NCBI GenBank assembly: GCA_016716665.1
Contig: JADJVH010000010.1
Location: forward strand, 124,001-188,000
Direction: 5' to 3'
DNA: 64,000 nucleotides
Origin: Candidatus Opimibacter iunctus
Lineage (GTDB): Bacteria; Bacteroidota; Bacteroidia; Chitinophagales; Saprospiraceae
Part shown: positions 8,659 through 17,969 of the stretch, in pieces
How the letters are laid out: each line of letters starts with the position of its first letter
Numbering within the stretch: position 1 is the first letter of the stretch
The notes under the pieces: model-generated
What the model was told of the DNA's origin: nothing
Databases searched by the model: none
What the model saw: the letters and a program-made list of their open reading frames with translations, nothing else
Program-made: the position numbers and the translations under genes

Positions 8659-9309
8659 ATGTTACCCGATCTTGCAGCTCCAAATAATCGTAAAGTGACC
8701 CGAAAAACCCTTCTTTTCCTCCTCCTTGCCTTCATGGCCCAGGCGCAGGGATTTAGCCAGGATCGGCCAATCCCCGTCTGCCTTTCGTTGTTTAACGAAT
8801 CTACGGCTATCCCCTTCACCCGGTTTTTTACTACCCCGGTTCACCCGGGCATGCAGATCGGGACCGAGTTTGACTACAGCGTAAAGCCACATTCAAGGTG
8901 GTTCCAGACCGCGAACCTGTCTTATTTCTATCACAGCTATCTCACCCAGGGGATTGGCATCAATACTGAGTTGGGATATGAGTACCGCATGACTGGGGGC
9001 TTTGCTGTGGCTGGTCTTTTTGGATTAGGCTATATGCACACCTTTGCCACTACTGAAGAATTTACATTTTCAGGAGGCCAGTATGAGAAGAAAACAGACA
9101 AGGGAAATGCCAGGTTATTTCCTTCGCTCTCATTTGATATCGGTTATTACCTGCAAGGGGCAGAACCCTATAGTCCAAAAATCTTCTTGCGTTACCAGGC
9201 CTGGGCAGAGTACCCATATTCACCAGACTTTATACCGGTGCTGACACATATCAACCTGCATGCCGGTGTAAAATTTTTCATCCACAAGTCATCCGGCAAC
9301 CATGAATAA
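8659..9309 (+). CDS. Exported protein, probable outer-membrane beta-barrel
   Basis: A 216-residue protein I do not recognise. An N-terminal hydrophobic stretch TLLFLLLAFMAQAQGFSQ is a signal peptide. The rest alternates aromatic and polar residues in strands rich in Gly and Tyr (for example 'TANLSYFYHSYLTQGIG' and 'GLFGLGYMHTF'), ending with a strand that finishes GVKFFIHK, consistent with a small outer-membrane beta-barrel. It overlaps the following serine-hydrolase lipoprotein gene by 8 bp, so the two are translationally coupled and may work together at the envelope. The function is unknown. Confidence 0.7.
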   Translation: MLPDLAAPNNRKVTRKTLLFLLLAFMAQAQGFSQDRPIPVCLSLFNESTAIPFTRFFTTPVHPGMQIGTEFDYSVKPHSRWFQTANLSYFYHSYLTQGIGINTELGYEYRMTGGFAVAGLFGLGYMHTFATTEEFTFSGGQYEKKTDKGNARLFPSLSFDIGYYLQGAEPYSPKIFLRYQAWAEYPYSPDFIPVLTHINLHAGVKFFIHKSSGNHE

Positions 9310-10483
9310 ATTCATCATACTACTGGTTGCACTGGTTGCTGTTTCAGCCTGCAGGGATGGAGAAACGATCGAGCCTTCGTTTTATACCTGTGCCTTTAAT
9401 TTTCCGGACAGCAGCATGTCCAATCCAGACAATCAGCAATATCAGGACCTGCTCAATGAAATCATATCCAATGGTGTAGTGGGGATCACGATGTCTGTAT
9501 CGAAACCACAAACAGGCATGTGGATTGGCGCCGGAGGAATGGCTGACCTGCACAATGGTGTAGCGATGAAGCCTTGTAACATCAGCAGGATGGGCTCAAC
9601 GGTCAAGATGTATACAGCTGTGACCGTCATGAAACTGCAGGAAGAAGGAAAGCTAAACCTCGATGATAAAATATCAGCCTATCTCCATGGGGATGTTATT
9701 GATAAGCTTGAAAATGCAGACAAAGCAACCATCCGGCAACTCCTGCAACACACCAGCGGTATCTACAATTATATCCAGAATCTCGTATTCCAGACGGCCT
9801 CTACCAATGACCTCATCAGGGAGTGGAAACCTGAGGACCTGCTCAGGTATGCCTATCACAAGAGCGCGTATTTTGCCCCGGGCGAAGATGTACGCTACTC
9901 CAACACAAACTATATCCTGCTCGGGATGCTTATTGAAGCCATTGAGGGGAAACCATTCTATGATGTGTTTGAGGAAAAATTGTTTTTGCCTCTAGGCCTG
10001 ACACTCACTTCTTTTGCCGCGAAAGACCCGGTGCCTGATGGTATCGTCAGGGGATACATTGATATCTACAGCAATCTGCAAGTCCTCGAGAGTACGTACT
10101 TCAGTGGCTGGGATTATTACACTGCAGACGGAGGACTGATCTCCAACCCTTATGATATGAGCCGCTTTTTCCAGGCCTTGATGCAAGGGCAGATCCTGAA
10201 TGCCAGCTCCCTGGATGAAATGCTGACCTGGCAAACGCCTAAGGATCCCGATCCTGAATTCTATCCCATTGATTATGGCCTGGGCATTTTTAAAATTGAC
10301 ACGCCGCAAGGCATAGCCTACATGCACAGCGGAGACGCCATCGGATACTATGCCAACATGATTTATTTTCCCGATGACAGCACGACAATCGTTTACGCTG
10401 TCAACAGTAACTATGGTAAAATAGACCAGTATGTGTCCACCCAATCAGCGATTGAAAACATACTTGAAACCGTAAAGCCTTAA
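9302..10483 (+). CDS. Serine hydrolase lipoprotein, class C beta-lactamase fold
   Basis: A 393-residue predicted lipoprotein: the signal sequence MNKFIILLVALVAVSAC ends in a lipobox cysteine at C17. The mature protein has the penicillin-binding/beta-lactamase class C layout: SxxK at S99-T-V-K102, a YSN triad at 199-201 and an HSG box (MHSGDAIGYY) near residue 341. Such proteins are D-alanyl-D-alanine carboxypeptidase- or esterase-like hydrolases acting on peptidoglycan peptides or small esters in the periplasm; a true beta-lactamase role cannot be assumed. It overlaps the upstream barrel-like gene by 8 bp and is followed by a strong bidirectional terminator. Confidence 0.87.
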   Translation: MNKFIILLVALVAVSACRDGETIEPSFYTCAFNFPDSSMSNPDNQQYQDLLNEIISNGVVGITMSVSKPQTGMWIGAGGMADLHNGVAMKPCNISRMGSTVKMYTAVTVMKLQEEGKLNLDDKISAYLHGDVIDKLENADKATIRQLLQHTSGIYNYIQNLVFQTASTNDLIREWKPEDLLRYAYHKSAYFAPGEDVRYSNTNYILLGMLIEAIEGKPFYDVFEEKLFLPLGLTLTSFAAKDPVPDGIVRGYIDIYSNLQVLESTYFSGWDYYTADGGLISNPYDMSRFFQALMQGQILNASSLDEMLTWQTPKDPDPEFYPIDYGLGIFKIDTPQGIAYMHSGDAIGYYANMIYFPDDSTTIVYAVNSNYGKIDQYVSTQSAIENILETVKP

Positions 10484-10484
10484 T

Positions 10485-10526
10485 AAAAAATGGAGGGGCC
10501 CAAGAACTTGGGCCCCTCCATTTTTT
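10485..10526. terminator. Bidirectional intrinsic terminator between convergent genes
   Basis: A perfect 20-bp inverted repeat, each arm 10485-10504 and 10507-10526, flanked by A6 on the left and T6 on the right. The stem core is GGAGGGGCCCAAG. It lies between the serine hydrolase gene (+) and hppA (-), so it can end transcripts from both sides. Confidence 0.92.
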
Positions 10527-10546
10527 ATTCGAACAGATTGTATCTG

Positions 10547-12625
10547 CTATTTAAATTCCATTTCAATATTGGTCGCACCTCCCAGGAGCGGAAGATACTT
10601 GACTGCGGCTGTTGAATCCATAGTCTTGCCATCGATCACAATCCTGTCATTGACGATAGAGATCTTGGCTGTCGCATCTGTAAATAATCCATCAGCCTGG
10701 AGTGCTGCGATGAATGCGCTGTATTCACTGCTTTCACCAGCTCCTGCTGTTGGTATGTTCGTTTCCGTCTGGATCGTAGTGCCCGTCTCGTGGCCGGTGC
10801 CATCGTGGCTATAGATCTGCGCGAGTGATGGTGCGATCACCAAGGAAACAATAGACATCAGCTTGATGAGGATGTTCATCGATGGACCTGAAGTATCCTT
10901 AAATGGATCACCAACAGTGTCTCCGGTCACAGAGGCTTTGTGTGGCTCACTCTTCTTGTAGAACATTTCACCATTGATATTCACACCTTTCTCAAAGCTC
11001 TTCTTAGCGTTGTCCCATGCACCTCCTGCGTTGTTCTGGAAGATCCCCATGAGTACACCACTCACGGTAGCCCCTGCCAGAAATCCACCTAATGCTTCAG
11101 GGCCTACAAGGAAGCCAATCAATACCGGTGAAATAATAGTGATAGCACCCGGAAGCATCATCTTCTTGATAGACGCTTCGGTGGAAATCGCTACACACTT
11201 ATCGTATTCTGGTTTGCCTGTACCTTCCATGATGCCAGGGATCGTACGGAATTGGCGTCTTACTTCCTCTACCATAGCCATTGCTGCTTCACCTACTGCG
11301 CGAATGGCGAGGGAAGAAAACAAATAAGGAATCATACCTCCGACAAAAAGACAAGCAAGAACGTCGGCCTTGTATATATCTATGCCATCGATTCCGGCCA
11401 CACCTACAAATGCTGCAAAAAGCGCAAGGGCAGTAAGGGCCGCAGAAGCAATCGCAAAACCTTTACCGGCAGCAGCAGTAGTGTTACCTACCGCATCCAG
11501 GATATCTGTTTTTTCACGTACATCAGCAGGAAGTTCACTCATCTCTGCGATACCCCCTGCATTGTCAGCAATAGGACCAAACGCATCGATAGCCAACTGC
11601 ATAGCAGTAGTCGCCATCATACCTGCGGCAGCGATAGCCACACCATACAAGCCTGCGAAATAATAACTGCCATATATACCTGCAGCCAAAACAAGGATCG
11701 GCAGGAATGTACTTTCCATACCTACGGCGAGTCCGCCGATGATATTGGTAGCATGGCCTGTTGAAGATTGCTGAATGATCGAGTTGACAGGCCTTCTACC
11801 CATCGCTGTATAATACTCAGTGATGATACTGATGAGTGTCCCTACCACCAATCCAACAATGATAGCGCCCAATACTCCCCACTTGGTAAAGTCATGTCCG
11901 CGTAACTGCATCGTCTCCGGAAGTATATAATACACAAGAGCAGCTGATGCGATACCCGTAAGGATGATCGAGCCCCAGTTACCCATGTTGAGCGCTTTCT
12001 GAACATGATGTGTCGTCATGCCAGCGCTATCTGTGATTTTCACAAAGAGCGTAGCCACTATAGAAAACAAAATACCTACACCGGCGATCAGCATCGGCAA
12101 CAGGATCGGGGATATACCGCCAATGCCATCATCGCCCATGACAATCGTTTGCTGACCCAATACAATGGTCGCAAGTACCGTAGCTACATAGGAGCCAAAT
12201 AAGTCTGCACCCATACCGGCCACATCACCGACATTGTCTCCAACGTTATCTGCAATGGTCGCAGGATTGCGCGGATCATCTTCAGGAATTCCTGCTTCTA
12301 CCTTACCTACAAGGTCAGCGCCTACGTCAGCGGCTTTGGTATATATACCACCACCTACACGGGCAAAGAGCGCTATACTTTCTGCACCAAGCGAAAATCC
12401 TGTAAGGACTTCAATAGCCTGGAGCATCTCGGTACTATTGACTCCGGCGCCAGGCGCAAAGATTTGCCTGAGGATAATAAATAAGCCGCCAAGCCCTAGA
12501 ACGGCCAGACCGGCAACACCCATACCCATCACCGAACCTCCGGTAAAGGATACATTGAGTGCTTTGCTCAAGCTTGTTCTCGCAGCCTGGGCAGTACGAA
12601 CGTTGGCTTTAGTCGCCACTTTCAT
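10547..12625 (-). CDS. hppA: Membrane-bound pyrophosphatase (ion-pumping), main part after a frameshift
   Basis: Membrane pyrophosphatase couples PPi hydrolysis to H+ or Na+ export. This 692-residue part carries the family signatures GGGIYTKAADVGADLVGKVE, DDPRNPATIADNVGDN and GNTTAAAGKG. The alanine and glycine in that last motif are those of the K+-dependent subfamily (the K+-independent type has Lys). Many hydrophobic helices follow. The natural N terminus is missing from this frame: coding similarity continues upstream from 12625 to about 12690 and then jumps frame to the piece at 12679-12927. Joined with one inserted base the protein would be 793 residues, a normal length. Whether H+ or Na+ is pumped cannot be decided. 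Confidence 0.9.
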   Translation of the reverse strand: MKVATKANVRTAQAARTSLSKALNVSFTGGSVMGMGVAGLAVLGLGGLFIILRQIFAPGAGVNSTEMLQAIEVLTGFSLGAESIALFARVGGGIYTKAADVGADLVGKVEAGIPEDDPRNPATIADNVGDNVGDVAGMGADLFGSYVATVLATIVLGQQTIVMGDDGIGGISPILLPMLIAGVGILFSIVATLFVKITDSAGMTTHHVQKALNMGNWGSIILTGIASAALVYYILPETMQLRGHDFTKWGVLGAIIVGLVVGTLISIITEYYTAMGRRPVNSIIQQSSTGHATNIIGGLAVGMESTFLPILVLAAGIYGSYYFAGLYGVAIAAAGMMATTAMQLAIDAFGPIADNAGGIAEMSELPADVREKTDILDAVGNTTAAAGKGFAIASAALTALALFAAFVGVAGIDGIDIYKADVLACLFVGGMIPYLFSSLAIRAVGEAAMAMVEEVRRQFRTIPGIMEGTGKPEYDKCVAISTEASIKKMMLPGAITIISPVLIGFLVGPEALGGFLAGATVSGVLMGIFQNNAGGAWDNAKKSFEKGVNINGEMFYKKSEPHKASVTGDTVGDPFKDTSGPSMNILIKLMSIVSLVIAPSLAQIYSHDGTGHETGTTIQTETNIPTAGAGESSEYSAFIAALQADGLFTDATAKISIVNDRIVIDGKTMDSTAAVKYLPLLGGATNIEMEFK

Positions 12626-12678
12626 ACCGATATATCCCGCTGTGGCGCTGAATACAGCTCCTACAACAAAGGCTATAG

Positions 12679-12927
12679 CTATGCTCCAGTGACATGTGGG
12701 TTAGTGGAGGCCATGACGGCGAGCAACATGCCTACCAGGACAACAAAATAGCCCAGGATCTTCCATTCAGCACGCAGGAAAGCCATCGCACCTTCGGCGA
12801 TATACCTGCTTATTTCCTGCATCCGGTCATTGCCGGGATCCTGCTTCCCTACCCATATAAATTTGATCCACGTGTAGATCAGTCCTATCACGCCCATCAC
12901 CGGAACCAGGTAAATCAAGTTTTCCAT
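12679..12927 (-). CDS. hppA: Membrane pyrophosphatase, N-terminal fragment (frameshifted)
   Basis: An 82-residue piece with two membrane helices (MENLIYLVPVMGVIGLIYTW and a second near 55-75) and the soluble segment ISRYIAEGAMAFLRAEWK typical of membrane pyrophosphatase N termini. It ends at a TAG at 12679, while the continuing frame reads HWSIAIAFVVG, the expected next helix. Both frames are open together only between about 12682 and 12702, so a single missing base lies there. This is either an inactivating mutation or a consensus error. Confidence 0.85.
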   Translation of the reverse strand: MENLIYLVPVMGVIGLIYTWIKFIWVGKQDPGNDRMQEISRYIAEGAMAFLRAEWKILGYFVVLVGMLLAVMASTNPHVTGA

Positions 12928-12967
12928 AATCTATATTTCGTTCTGTTTTTTAACCCTTAAAGGGGCG

Positions 12968-12975
12968 CAAAGATA
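12968..12975 (-). promoter_or_regulatory. Candidate -7 box TATCTTTG for hppA
   Basis: Minus-strand TATCTTTG, an exact match to TAnnTTTG, 40 bp upstream of the hppA ATG at 12927. No TTG at a standard -33 spacing was found. Confidence 0.5.
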
Positions 12976-13098
12976 AACAAAGAAGCCTATACGGAAAGGG
13001 CTTTAGCCCCTAAGTTTTTACCTCCGGAAAGGCTGGCCTGCCCATGTCCCATGAGGATCTCTTGCATATTTATTTAACTTGCACTGAATTCTTTAGCT

Positions 13099-13602
13099 AT
13101 GACACTAGGTGAATTTTTCAACATGTGCGGAGAAAATCCCGCCCTTTTGCTGGGGTTTTTCCTGCTGATCCCTATAGTCGCCCTCCTGGCGCTCTTTTTC
13201 TCCAATGGCCAGGGCCATCTATCCCCATGGAAATACCTGTATTCCATCCTGATCTATCTGGTAGCCATTCCAGGCATATTCGCTGTGACCCTTAGTGTCT
13301 ATCTTTTTCTCTTTGAACGGAGGTCTATCATGGACACCAATGTCTTTACCCAGATCCTCCCCATCGTATCCATGATGGCTACGTTTATATTGATCCGTAA
13401 GCAAGTGGATCTGGATCTCGTCCCGGGTTTTGACAGACTGTCCGGCCTGGTGACTATCCTCTCTGTCCTGATCATCCTCATGTGGATAATAGACAAGACC
13501 CACATTTATTCCATCACGTTCATGCCTTTCTATGTGGTGGTGCTGATCCTGGTGATCGGCTTTCTGCTTGTCCGCATGGGATTGAAGCGCCTCGCCGGTT
13601 AA
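13099..13602 (+). CDS. Hypothetical multi-pass membrane protein
   Basis: A 167-residue protein with about five hydrophobic segments: near 12-33 (PALLLGFFLLIPIVALLALF), 45-70, 84-103, 116-132 and 138-160. Charged residues are few and sit between segments. I see no domain I recognise. It stands alone between divergently oriented hppA and the downstream sugar dehydrogenase gene, with its own ATG after an AT-rich stretch. Confidence 0.7.
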   Translation: MTLGEFFNMCGENPALLLGFFLLIPIVALLALFFSNGQGHLSPWKYLYSILIYLVAIPGIFAVTLSVYLFLFERRSIMDTNVFTQILPIVSMMATFILIRKQVDLDLVPGFDRLSGLVTILSVLIILMWIIDKTHIYSITFMPFYVVVLILVIGFLLVRMGLKRLAG

Positions 13603-13709
13603 AAACCGCCCATTTGCCCAAGGTTGATTATTTTTACACTATTGCATCTCCTCCAATAATCCCCTGCCGCTTATTCCATTATCTGAAGAACACCTTAAGA
13701 ATTTATATT

Positions 13710-15410
13710 ATGAAGAGGACACTCCAATTGTTGATCATTTCATTCTTTGCCCTTGCAGCATCGGCACAGCCTGAACTCAAGTTTACCCCTGTCACCCTCA
13801 CCGGCCCGGCTCTTGTACAACCGCTGGATATCACCGGCTGTGGAGATGGCTCAGGGAGATTGTTTATCACCGAAAAGCGAGGTAGCATCCGCATCATAAA
13901 AGACGGAGAGGTCCTACCGGATTTCTTCCTCAATATCCAAACCCAGGTGATCAATAGTGGAGAACGCGGCTTGCTCGGCATGGCCTTTCACCCCCAGTTT
14001 CCGGATAGTCCTTATATCTATGTCAATTATGTGATCAAGGGTTCTATCATCAATCAAATCAGTCGGTTTACGCTCAATCCGGAAAACCCAAATGATATCG
14101 ATGAGAGTACAGAAGTAAAATATCTGTCACAACAGGGTGTAGAAACCAACCATAAGGCGGGAGATCTGGCATTTGGTCCTGATGGATATCTCTATTTTGG
14201 AATGGGTGATGGTGGCGGTGGTGGTGACCCCACTACTGCGGGACAAAACAATGAAACCTACCTGGGTAAAATCATGCGGATCGATGTGAATTCCACTGGT
14301 CCGTCAACCCCTTATGGTATTCCTGCTGATAATCCATTTGTTGACACGAATGGCCTTGATGAAATCTGGGCCAATGGCATACGTAATCCATGGAGGATAA
14401 GTTTTGACCGGCTGACAGGTGATTTCTGGATTGCAGATGTAGGCCAGAATCTCTACGAAGAAGTTGATATGATCCCAGCTGGGACTCCGGGTGGAATGAA
14501 CTTCGGATGGGATTGCAGGGAAGGCAAGCATGCCTATGAACCTCAAAACTGCCCTGGCAATGCTGTCTTTGTAGAGCCCATCTTCGAATATCCCCATAGT
14601 TGTAATCCTTGTCCTTCGGGACGTGGTGCTTCACTGACAGGAGGGTTTGTCTATCGTGGATCTGATTTTCCTGCACTCCAGGGATATTACATCTGCGCGG
14701 ATTATGTGAGTAACTATTACTGGATGATTCGCCAGACCGGATCAGACCCTCTGGAGTTTGAAGCCTTTCCATTTAATGGAAGTGGCCTGATCAGTGAACT
14801 CGTCAGTTTCGGTGAAGATGATCGTGGTGAAATGTATGCCTGTAACCTTAACGGAAAATTATATGCTGTGGGGACTGCAGGCCCGCCTCCCACCCAATGG
14901 GAAGACATTCACGCCGCGATAGTCACCGGAGGAAATCAGATCGACTGGACAGTGCAACAAACCACCGGAATAGTGGATTTCGAAATCCAACGGTCCCTCA
15001 CCGCCGGATTTGAAGACTATGTCATCGCTCATCGATTGACGCCGGATCAAATTGAAAACACCTATCAATACACTGATCCATATATCCAACCGGTCTCCGT
15101 GTATTACAGGATTGTAGCAAACCGGGAAGATGCCACTCAGGCTACATCGCCTGTCGTGCGGACCGTAGCTGATCCGGTATCAAGGCCAACGCTTGTCCTG
15201 GACCAGAATACCAATATCTGGCGCATCAATATTCCGGATCCATGGTCGTATGGAGAGGTGACCCTCTATGATCTGCAAGGCAAGGAAGTGTATGTCAGGA
15301 AGATTGCTGCTGATCGCCAGGTTGACCTCACACCACCGATCACTCCCGGCTGTTATTTTGTAAAGCTCCGTGGAAAAATGGGTACGTGGTCCGATCGTGT
15401 GGTGTGGTAG
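13710..15410 (+). CDS. PQQ-type glucose/sorbosone dehydrogenase with T9SS sorting domain
   Basis: A secreted six-bladed propeller enzyme of the soluble glucose/sorbosone dehydrogenase family, expected to oxidise aldoses using PQQ. The ATG at 13710 is chosen because it starts a signal peptide, MKRTLQLLIISFFALAASAQ; upstream codons in the frame overlap the preceding gene. The 566-residue protein shows GLLGMAFHPQFPDSPYIYV, then GPDGYLYFGMGDGGGGGDP, then ANGIRNPWRISFD, all family hallmarks. A cysteine-rich patch (NCPG...CNPCPSG) follows. The last ~75 residues, from about RPTLVLDQN, form a T9SS-type C-terminal domain. The exact substrate is unknown. Confidence 0.88.
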   Translation: MKRTLQLLIISFFALAASAQPELKFTPVTLTGPALVQPLDITGCGDGSGRLFITEKRGSIRIIKDGEVLPDFFLNIQTQVINSGERGLLGMAFHPQFPDSPYIYVNYVIKGSIINQISRFTLNPENPNDIDESTEVKYLSQQGVETNHKAGDLAFGPDGYLYFGMGDGGGGGDPTTAGQNNETYLGKIMRIDVNSTGPSTPYGIPADNPFVDTNGLDEIWANGIRNPWRISFDRLTGDFWIADVGQNLYEEVDMIPAGTPGGMNFGWDCREGKHAYEPQNCPGNAVFVEPIFEYPHSCNPCPSGRGASLTGGFVYRGSDFPALQGYYICADYVSNYYWMIRQTGSDPLEFEAFPFNGSGLISELVSFGEDDRGEMYACNLNGKLYAVGTAGPPPTQWEDIHAAIVTGGNQIDWTVQQTTGIVDFEIQRSLTAGFEDYVIAHRLTPDQIENTYQYTDPYIQPVSVYYRIVANREDATQATSPVVRTVADPVSRPTLVLDQNTNIWRINIPDPWSYGEVTLYDLQGKEVYVRKIAADRQVDLTPPITPGCYFVKLRGKMGTWSDRVVW

Positions 15411-15425
15411 CCGTAGATTGCTTTT

Positions 15426-15881
15426 TTACTTTACAATCTTAGCATCCGTCAAGGCAAACATTAGTTTGTTGACATCGTCGTTGTTGAGCTTTAGCTTGCC
15501 CTTCAGGACGATAGACTCTGCAGAGTAGACGACAGGTTCTAGAGCAGTCACCTCCATCACAGACTCAGGTCCCGCTCCGCCGCAAAAGAAGCACATACTG
15601 TAGGGGAAAGCAGAGAATATAAATTCCTTATGGCTTTTATAGCCTTCCACCGGGATAATAAAACCCTTTACAGTCACCTCCTTTCCATTGAGCGCTTTGA
15701 TCTCTTCACTGAATACCGGCTTGTCAATCTTAAATCCAAGGAATTCGTCGTACTCCTTCTTATAGGAGATCTTGGCCAGGGTCTTCCACAGGTTGTCCGT
15801 AGTACCGGTCTGCGCAGCAAGGGAAGTAACCTGGAGTGCAGCGCCAAGGAGCAATAACGACATCACGATTCTACGCATCAT
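15426..15881 (-). CDS. Exported protein, DUF3299-like
   Basis: About 151 residues from the preferred ATG at 15881 (an in-frame ATG at 15911 would place ten residues before the signal peptide). The signal peptide runs to about TSLAAQ. The mature protein has KALNGKEVTVKGFIIPVEGYK, FSAFPYSMCFFCGGAGPESVMEV and a C-terminal KLMFALTDAKIV, a pattern of small periplasmic DUF3299-type proteins with a conserved cysteine pair (CFFC). Function is not known; the cysteine pair suggests metal or redox chemistry (inference). It converges with the sugar dehydrogenase gene, 15 bp apart. Confidence 0.6.
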   Translation of the reverse strand: MMRRIVMSLLLLGAALQVTSLAAQTGTTDNLWKTLAKISYKKEYDEFLGFKIDKPVFSEEIKALNGKEVTVKGFIIPVEGYKSHKEFIFSAFPYSMCFFCGGAGPESVMEVTALEPVVYSAESIVLKGKLKLNNDDVNKLMFALTDAKIVK

Positions 15882-15996
15882 ACATCTGTGTTTGTAAGGC
15901 AAAGATGGCAAGTTCCATCCTAACCATGGGCAGCAACCGGGAGGTTAACACAGAATTAATCTTTCGGGAAAGGCCAACTCCCATTATATTGCAGAG

Positions 15997-16908
15997 GTGC
16001 AATCTGTATCTGTGCATAGCTATCATGAGTTGTTTGCCGAAATGCAACAACCTCCTCTTTACGTTGCACCATGGTGGCTGGATGCTACCTGTGGACCGGA
16101 TGGATGGGATGCTGCAATCCTGAAAGACGCACATGGCAATCCAGTGGCAGGACTTCCTTATCACCTGACACGGATACGCGGTCTACAGGCAGTGATTACC
16201 CCACCTTTTACACAGTGGGTCACTCCCGTCTCCTCCTCCGATAGCGCGGGTAACTATATACCATCTTTGCTTTCTGCCTTGCCCCAGGTCCCGATCCTGG
16301 ATCTCTGCCTGATGCCGGACACCAGTCTTGATCTGGTAGAGAGTGTCATACCGGCCACCTTAAAATATAGCTATATCATCCCCGGGGCCTCAGGCGCAGA
16401 TCAGCTTCGTGCCGGATATAGTGAGGGGCTCAGGCGCAATCTGAATAAAGCTGAAAAATTGTATTCCGTTGCAGAGTCCACTGATATCAATGGCTTCATG
16501 GCACTTTGCAGGCAATCCTATGCGCAACAGAAAATAAGCCCGCCAAACTGGCTAGCCGCGGTCATTCCTGAGGTTTATAAGGGGTTGTCTACCCATCAGT
16601 GCGGCCACCTGATGATGGCTTACGCTGAAGGCAAGGCCATTGCGGGTATTCTCACTGCCCGGGACCAGCATACCAGCTATTATCTGGCAGGTGGCAGGAC
16701 GGGAGATGAACAAGGCGCCTCAGCTCATGCCCTGCTCCTGGACCATGCTGTCCGGGCTGCCCTTGAGCATGGCACCGCTTTCGATTTTGAAGGCAGCATG
16801 CATCCTGGTATCGCCAACTTTTTTCAGTCATTCGGAGGGCTGCCCGCTTCCTACTGGCGCCTGAGAAAATTCAGGGGCCTGGGTAAATTGTGGTCGGTTT
16901 TCCATTAA
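15997..16908 (+). CDS. GNAT/FemAB-like acyltransferase
   Basis: A 303-residue protein of the FemAB-like GNAT superfamily ('Acetyltransf_6' type). The N-terminal half (VAPWWLDATCGPDGWDAAIL) and C-terminal half each look like a GNAT fold; the motif GYSEGLRRNLNKAEK near 145-160 and the later GASAHALLLDHAVRAALEHG with FDFEGSM are characteristic. FemAB-like enzymes transfer amino-acyl or acyl groups, often in cell-wall or exopolysaccharide synthesis. No neighbouring gene points to a substrate. Length is normal. Confidence 0.75.
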   Translation: MQSVSVHSYHELFAEMQQPPLYVAPWWLDATCGPDGWDAAILKDAHGNPVAGLPYHLTRIRGLQAVITPPFTQWVTPVSSSDSAGNYIPSLLSALPQVPILDLCLMPDTSLDLVESVIPATLKYSYIIPGASGADQLRAGYSEGLRRNLNKAEKLYSVAESTDINGFMALCRQSYAQQKISPPNWLAAVIPEVYKGLSTHQCGHLMMAYAEGKAIAGILTARDQHTSYYLAGGRTGDEQGASAHALLLDHAVRAALEHGTAFDFEGSMHPGIANFFQSFGGLPASYWRLRKFRGLGKLWSVFH

Positions 16909-17048
16909 TTTTCTTTCGTAAAGCCACAATTTGAACTAAACTTGTATCTTTCCTTCCAGTAACTCCCACCTCTGCATTTTAATTATTCCTGAACAAGCCT
17001 CTTTGTTCTCACTATTTTAATGTCAGGACCGCAAAAATCATTAAGCAC

Positions 17049-17927
17049 ATGAAAAGAAAATTACTGTATTTCCTTGCCGCCACACTATCCCTTTCGGGGA
17101 CGATGCAGGCGCAGGTGATCCTGGGTAGTGACCCTGCACAGGATATCAAGGTAACGACCAGCAGCAACTATACGCCGCAGTACTGGTCTTATACCGCGTC
17201 GGGAGACAAGACCATCAACAAGGTAGGCCTCGAAGGTCCGTTGATGGAAGCTTCCAGGTTCTTATCCCAGGCGACACTCGGAGCTGATATGGCTACTATA
17301 CAGAAAGTAGCAGACCAGGGGATCCAGGCATGGATTGAAGAACAGCAGGCATTGCCGCCTACACAGATGCTCGAGAGCCTCAAGGATGTCTATGCCGAGG
17401 TGATCGAATGGTACCTGGCCAATGGCGGTGACCCTGAAGAACTGTCAGGCCGGCCTTCCTGGACCATCTTCAACTACACCTGGTGGGAAAATCACATGAA
17501 GGGAGAAGACCTCCTTCGTCAAAAAGTAGCGCTCGCCCTCAGCGAAATCTTAGTGATTTCGTTTAATTCAAGCCTGTCCGATGCCGGGTATGGCCTTGCA
17601 GATTACTACGATGTGATGCTTAGAAATTCCTTTGGCAATTACGAAGACATCCTGAATGAAGTGTCCCTTCATCCTTGCATGGGCTATTACCTGAGCCATC
17701 TCAACAATCCAAGAGAGATCCCTGAAGAAAATATTCACTCCGACGAAAACTATGCACGAGAGATCATGCAGCTCTTCAGTGTCGGTCTGTATGAACTCAA
17801 TCAGGACGGCAGCCGGAAGAAAGATGACCAGGGCAAGTGGATTCCCACCTACGATCAGGCAGACATCAAAGAATTGGCCAAGGTCTTCACTGGTCTCGGA
17901 GTGGGTGATGTCATCGAAAATCCGTAG
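17049..17927 (+). CDS. DUF1800 family protein, N-terminal half (in-frame TAG)
   Basis: The first 292 residues of a DUF1800 protein, with a signal peptide (to about MQAQ) and the family pattern ASRFLSQATLGADMATIQ, WWENHMKGEDLLRQKVALALSE and the strongly conserved HSDENYAREIMQLFSVGLYEL. It stops at TAG (17925-17927), but the same frame continues with clear DUF1800 sequence to 18842, giving 597 sense codons overall plus stop, a normal length. The stop would be explained by a single CAG-to-TAG change. DUF1800 proteins are exported, of unknown function, and almost always paired with DUF1501 proteins, as here. Confidence 0.85.
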   Translation: MKRKLLYFLAATLSLSGTMQAQVILGSDPAQDIKVTTSSNYTPQYWSYTASGDKTINKVGLEGPLMEASRFLSQATLGADMATIQKVADQGIQAWIEEQQALPPTQMLESLKDVYAEVIEWYLANGGDPEELSGRPSWTIFNYTWWENHMKGEDLLRQKVALALSEILVISFNSSLSDAGYGLADYYDVMLRNSFGNYEDILNEVSLHPCMGYYLSHLNNPREIPEENIHSDENYAREIMQLFSVGLYELNQDGSRKKDDQGKWIPTYDQADIKELAKVFTGLGVGDVIENP

Positions 17928-17969
17928 ACAGATCAGCCATACTTCGGACTGGATATCTACATCGCCGAT

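Noticed and set aside
9302..10483. Antibiotic-resistance beta-lactamase
   Set aside because: The S-x-x-K, Y-S-N and H-S-G motifs fit the broad serine-hydrolase family; nothing specific to resistance enzymes is visible.
13482..13709. N-terminal extension of the sugar dehydrogenase frame
   Set aside because: It overlaps the preceding membrane-protein gene and comes before a clear signal peptide starting at 13710.
17925..17927. Stop-codon reassignment explaining the in-frame TAG and TAA
   Set aside because: TAG and TAA both end other intact genes here, so a changed genetic code is unlikely.
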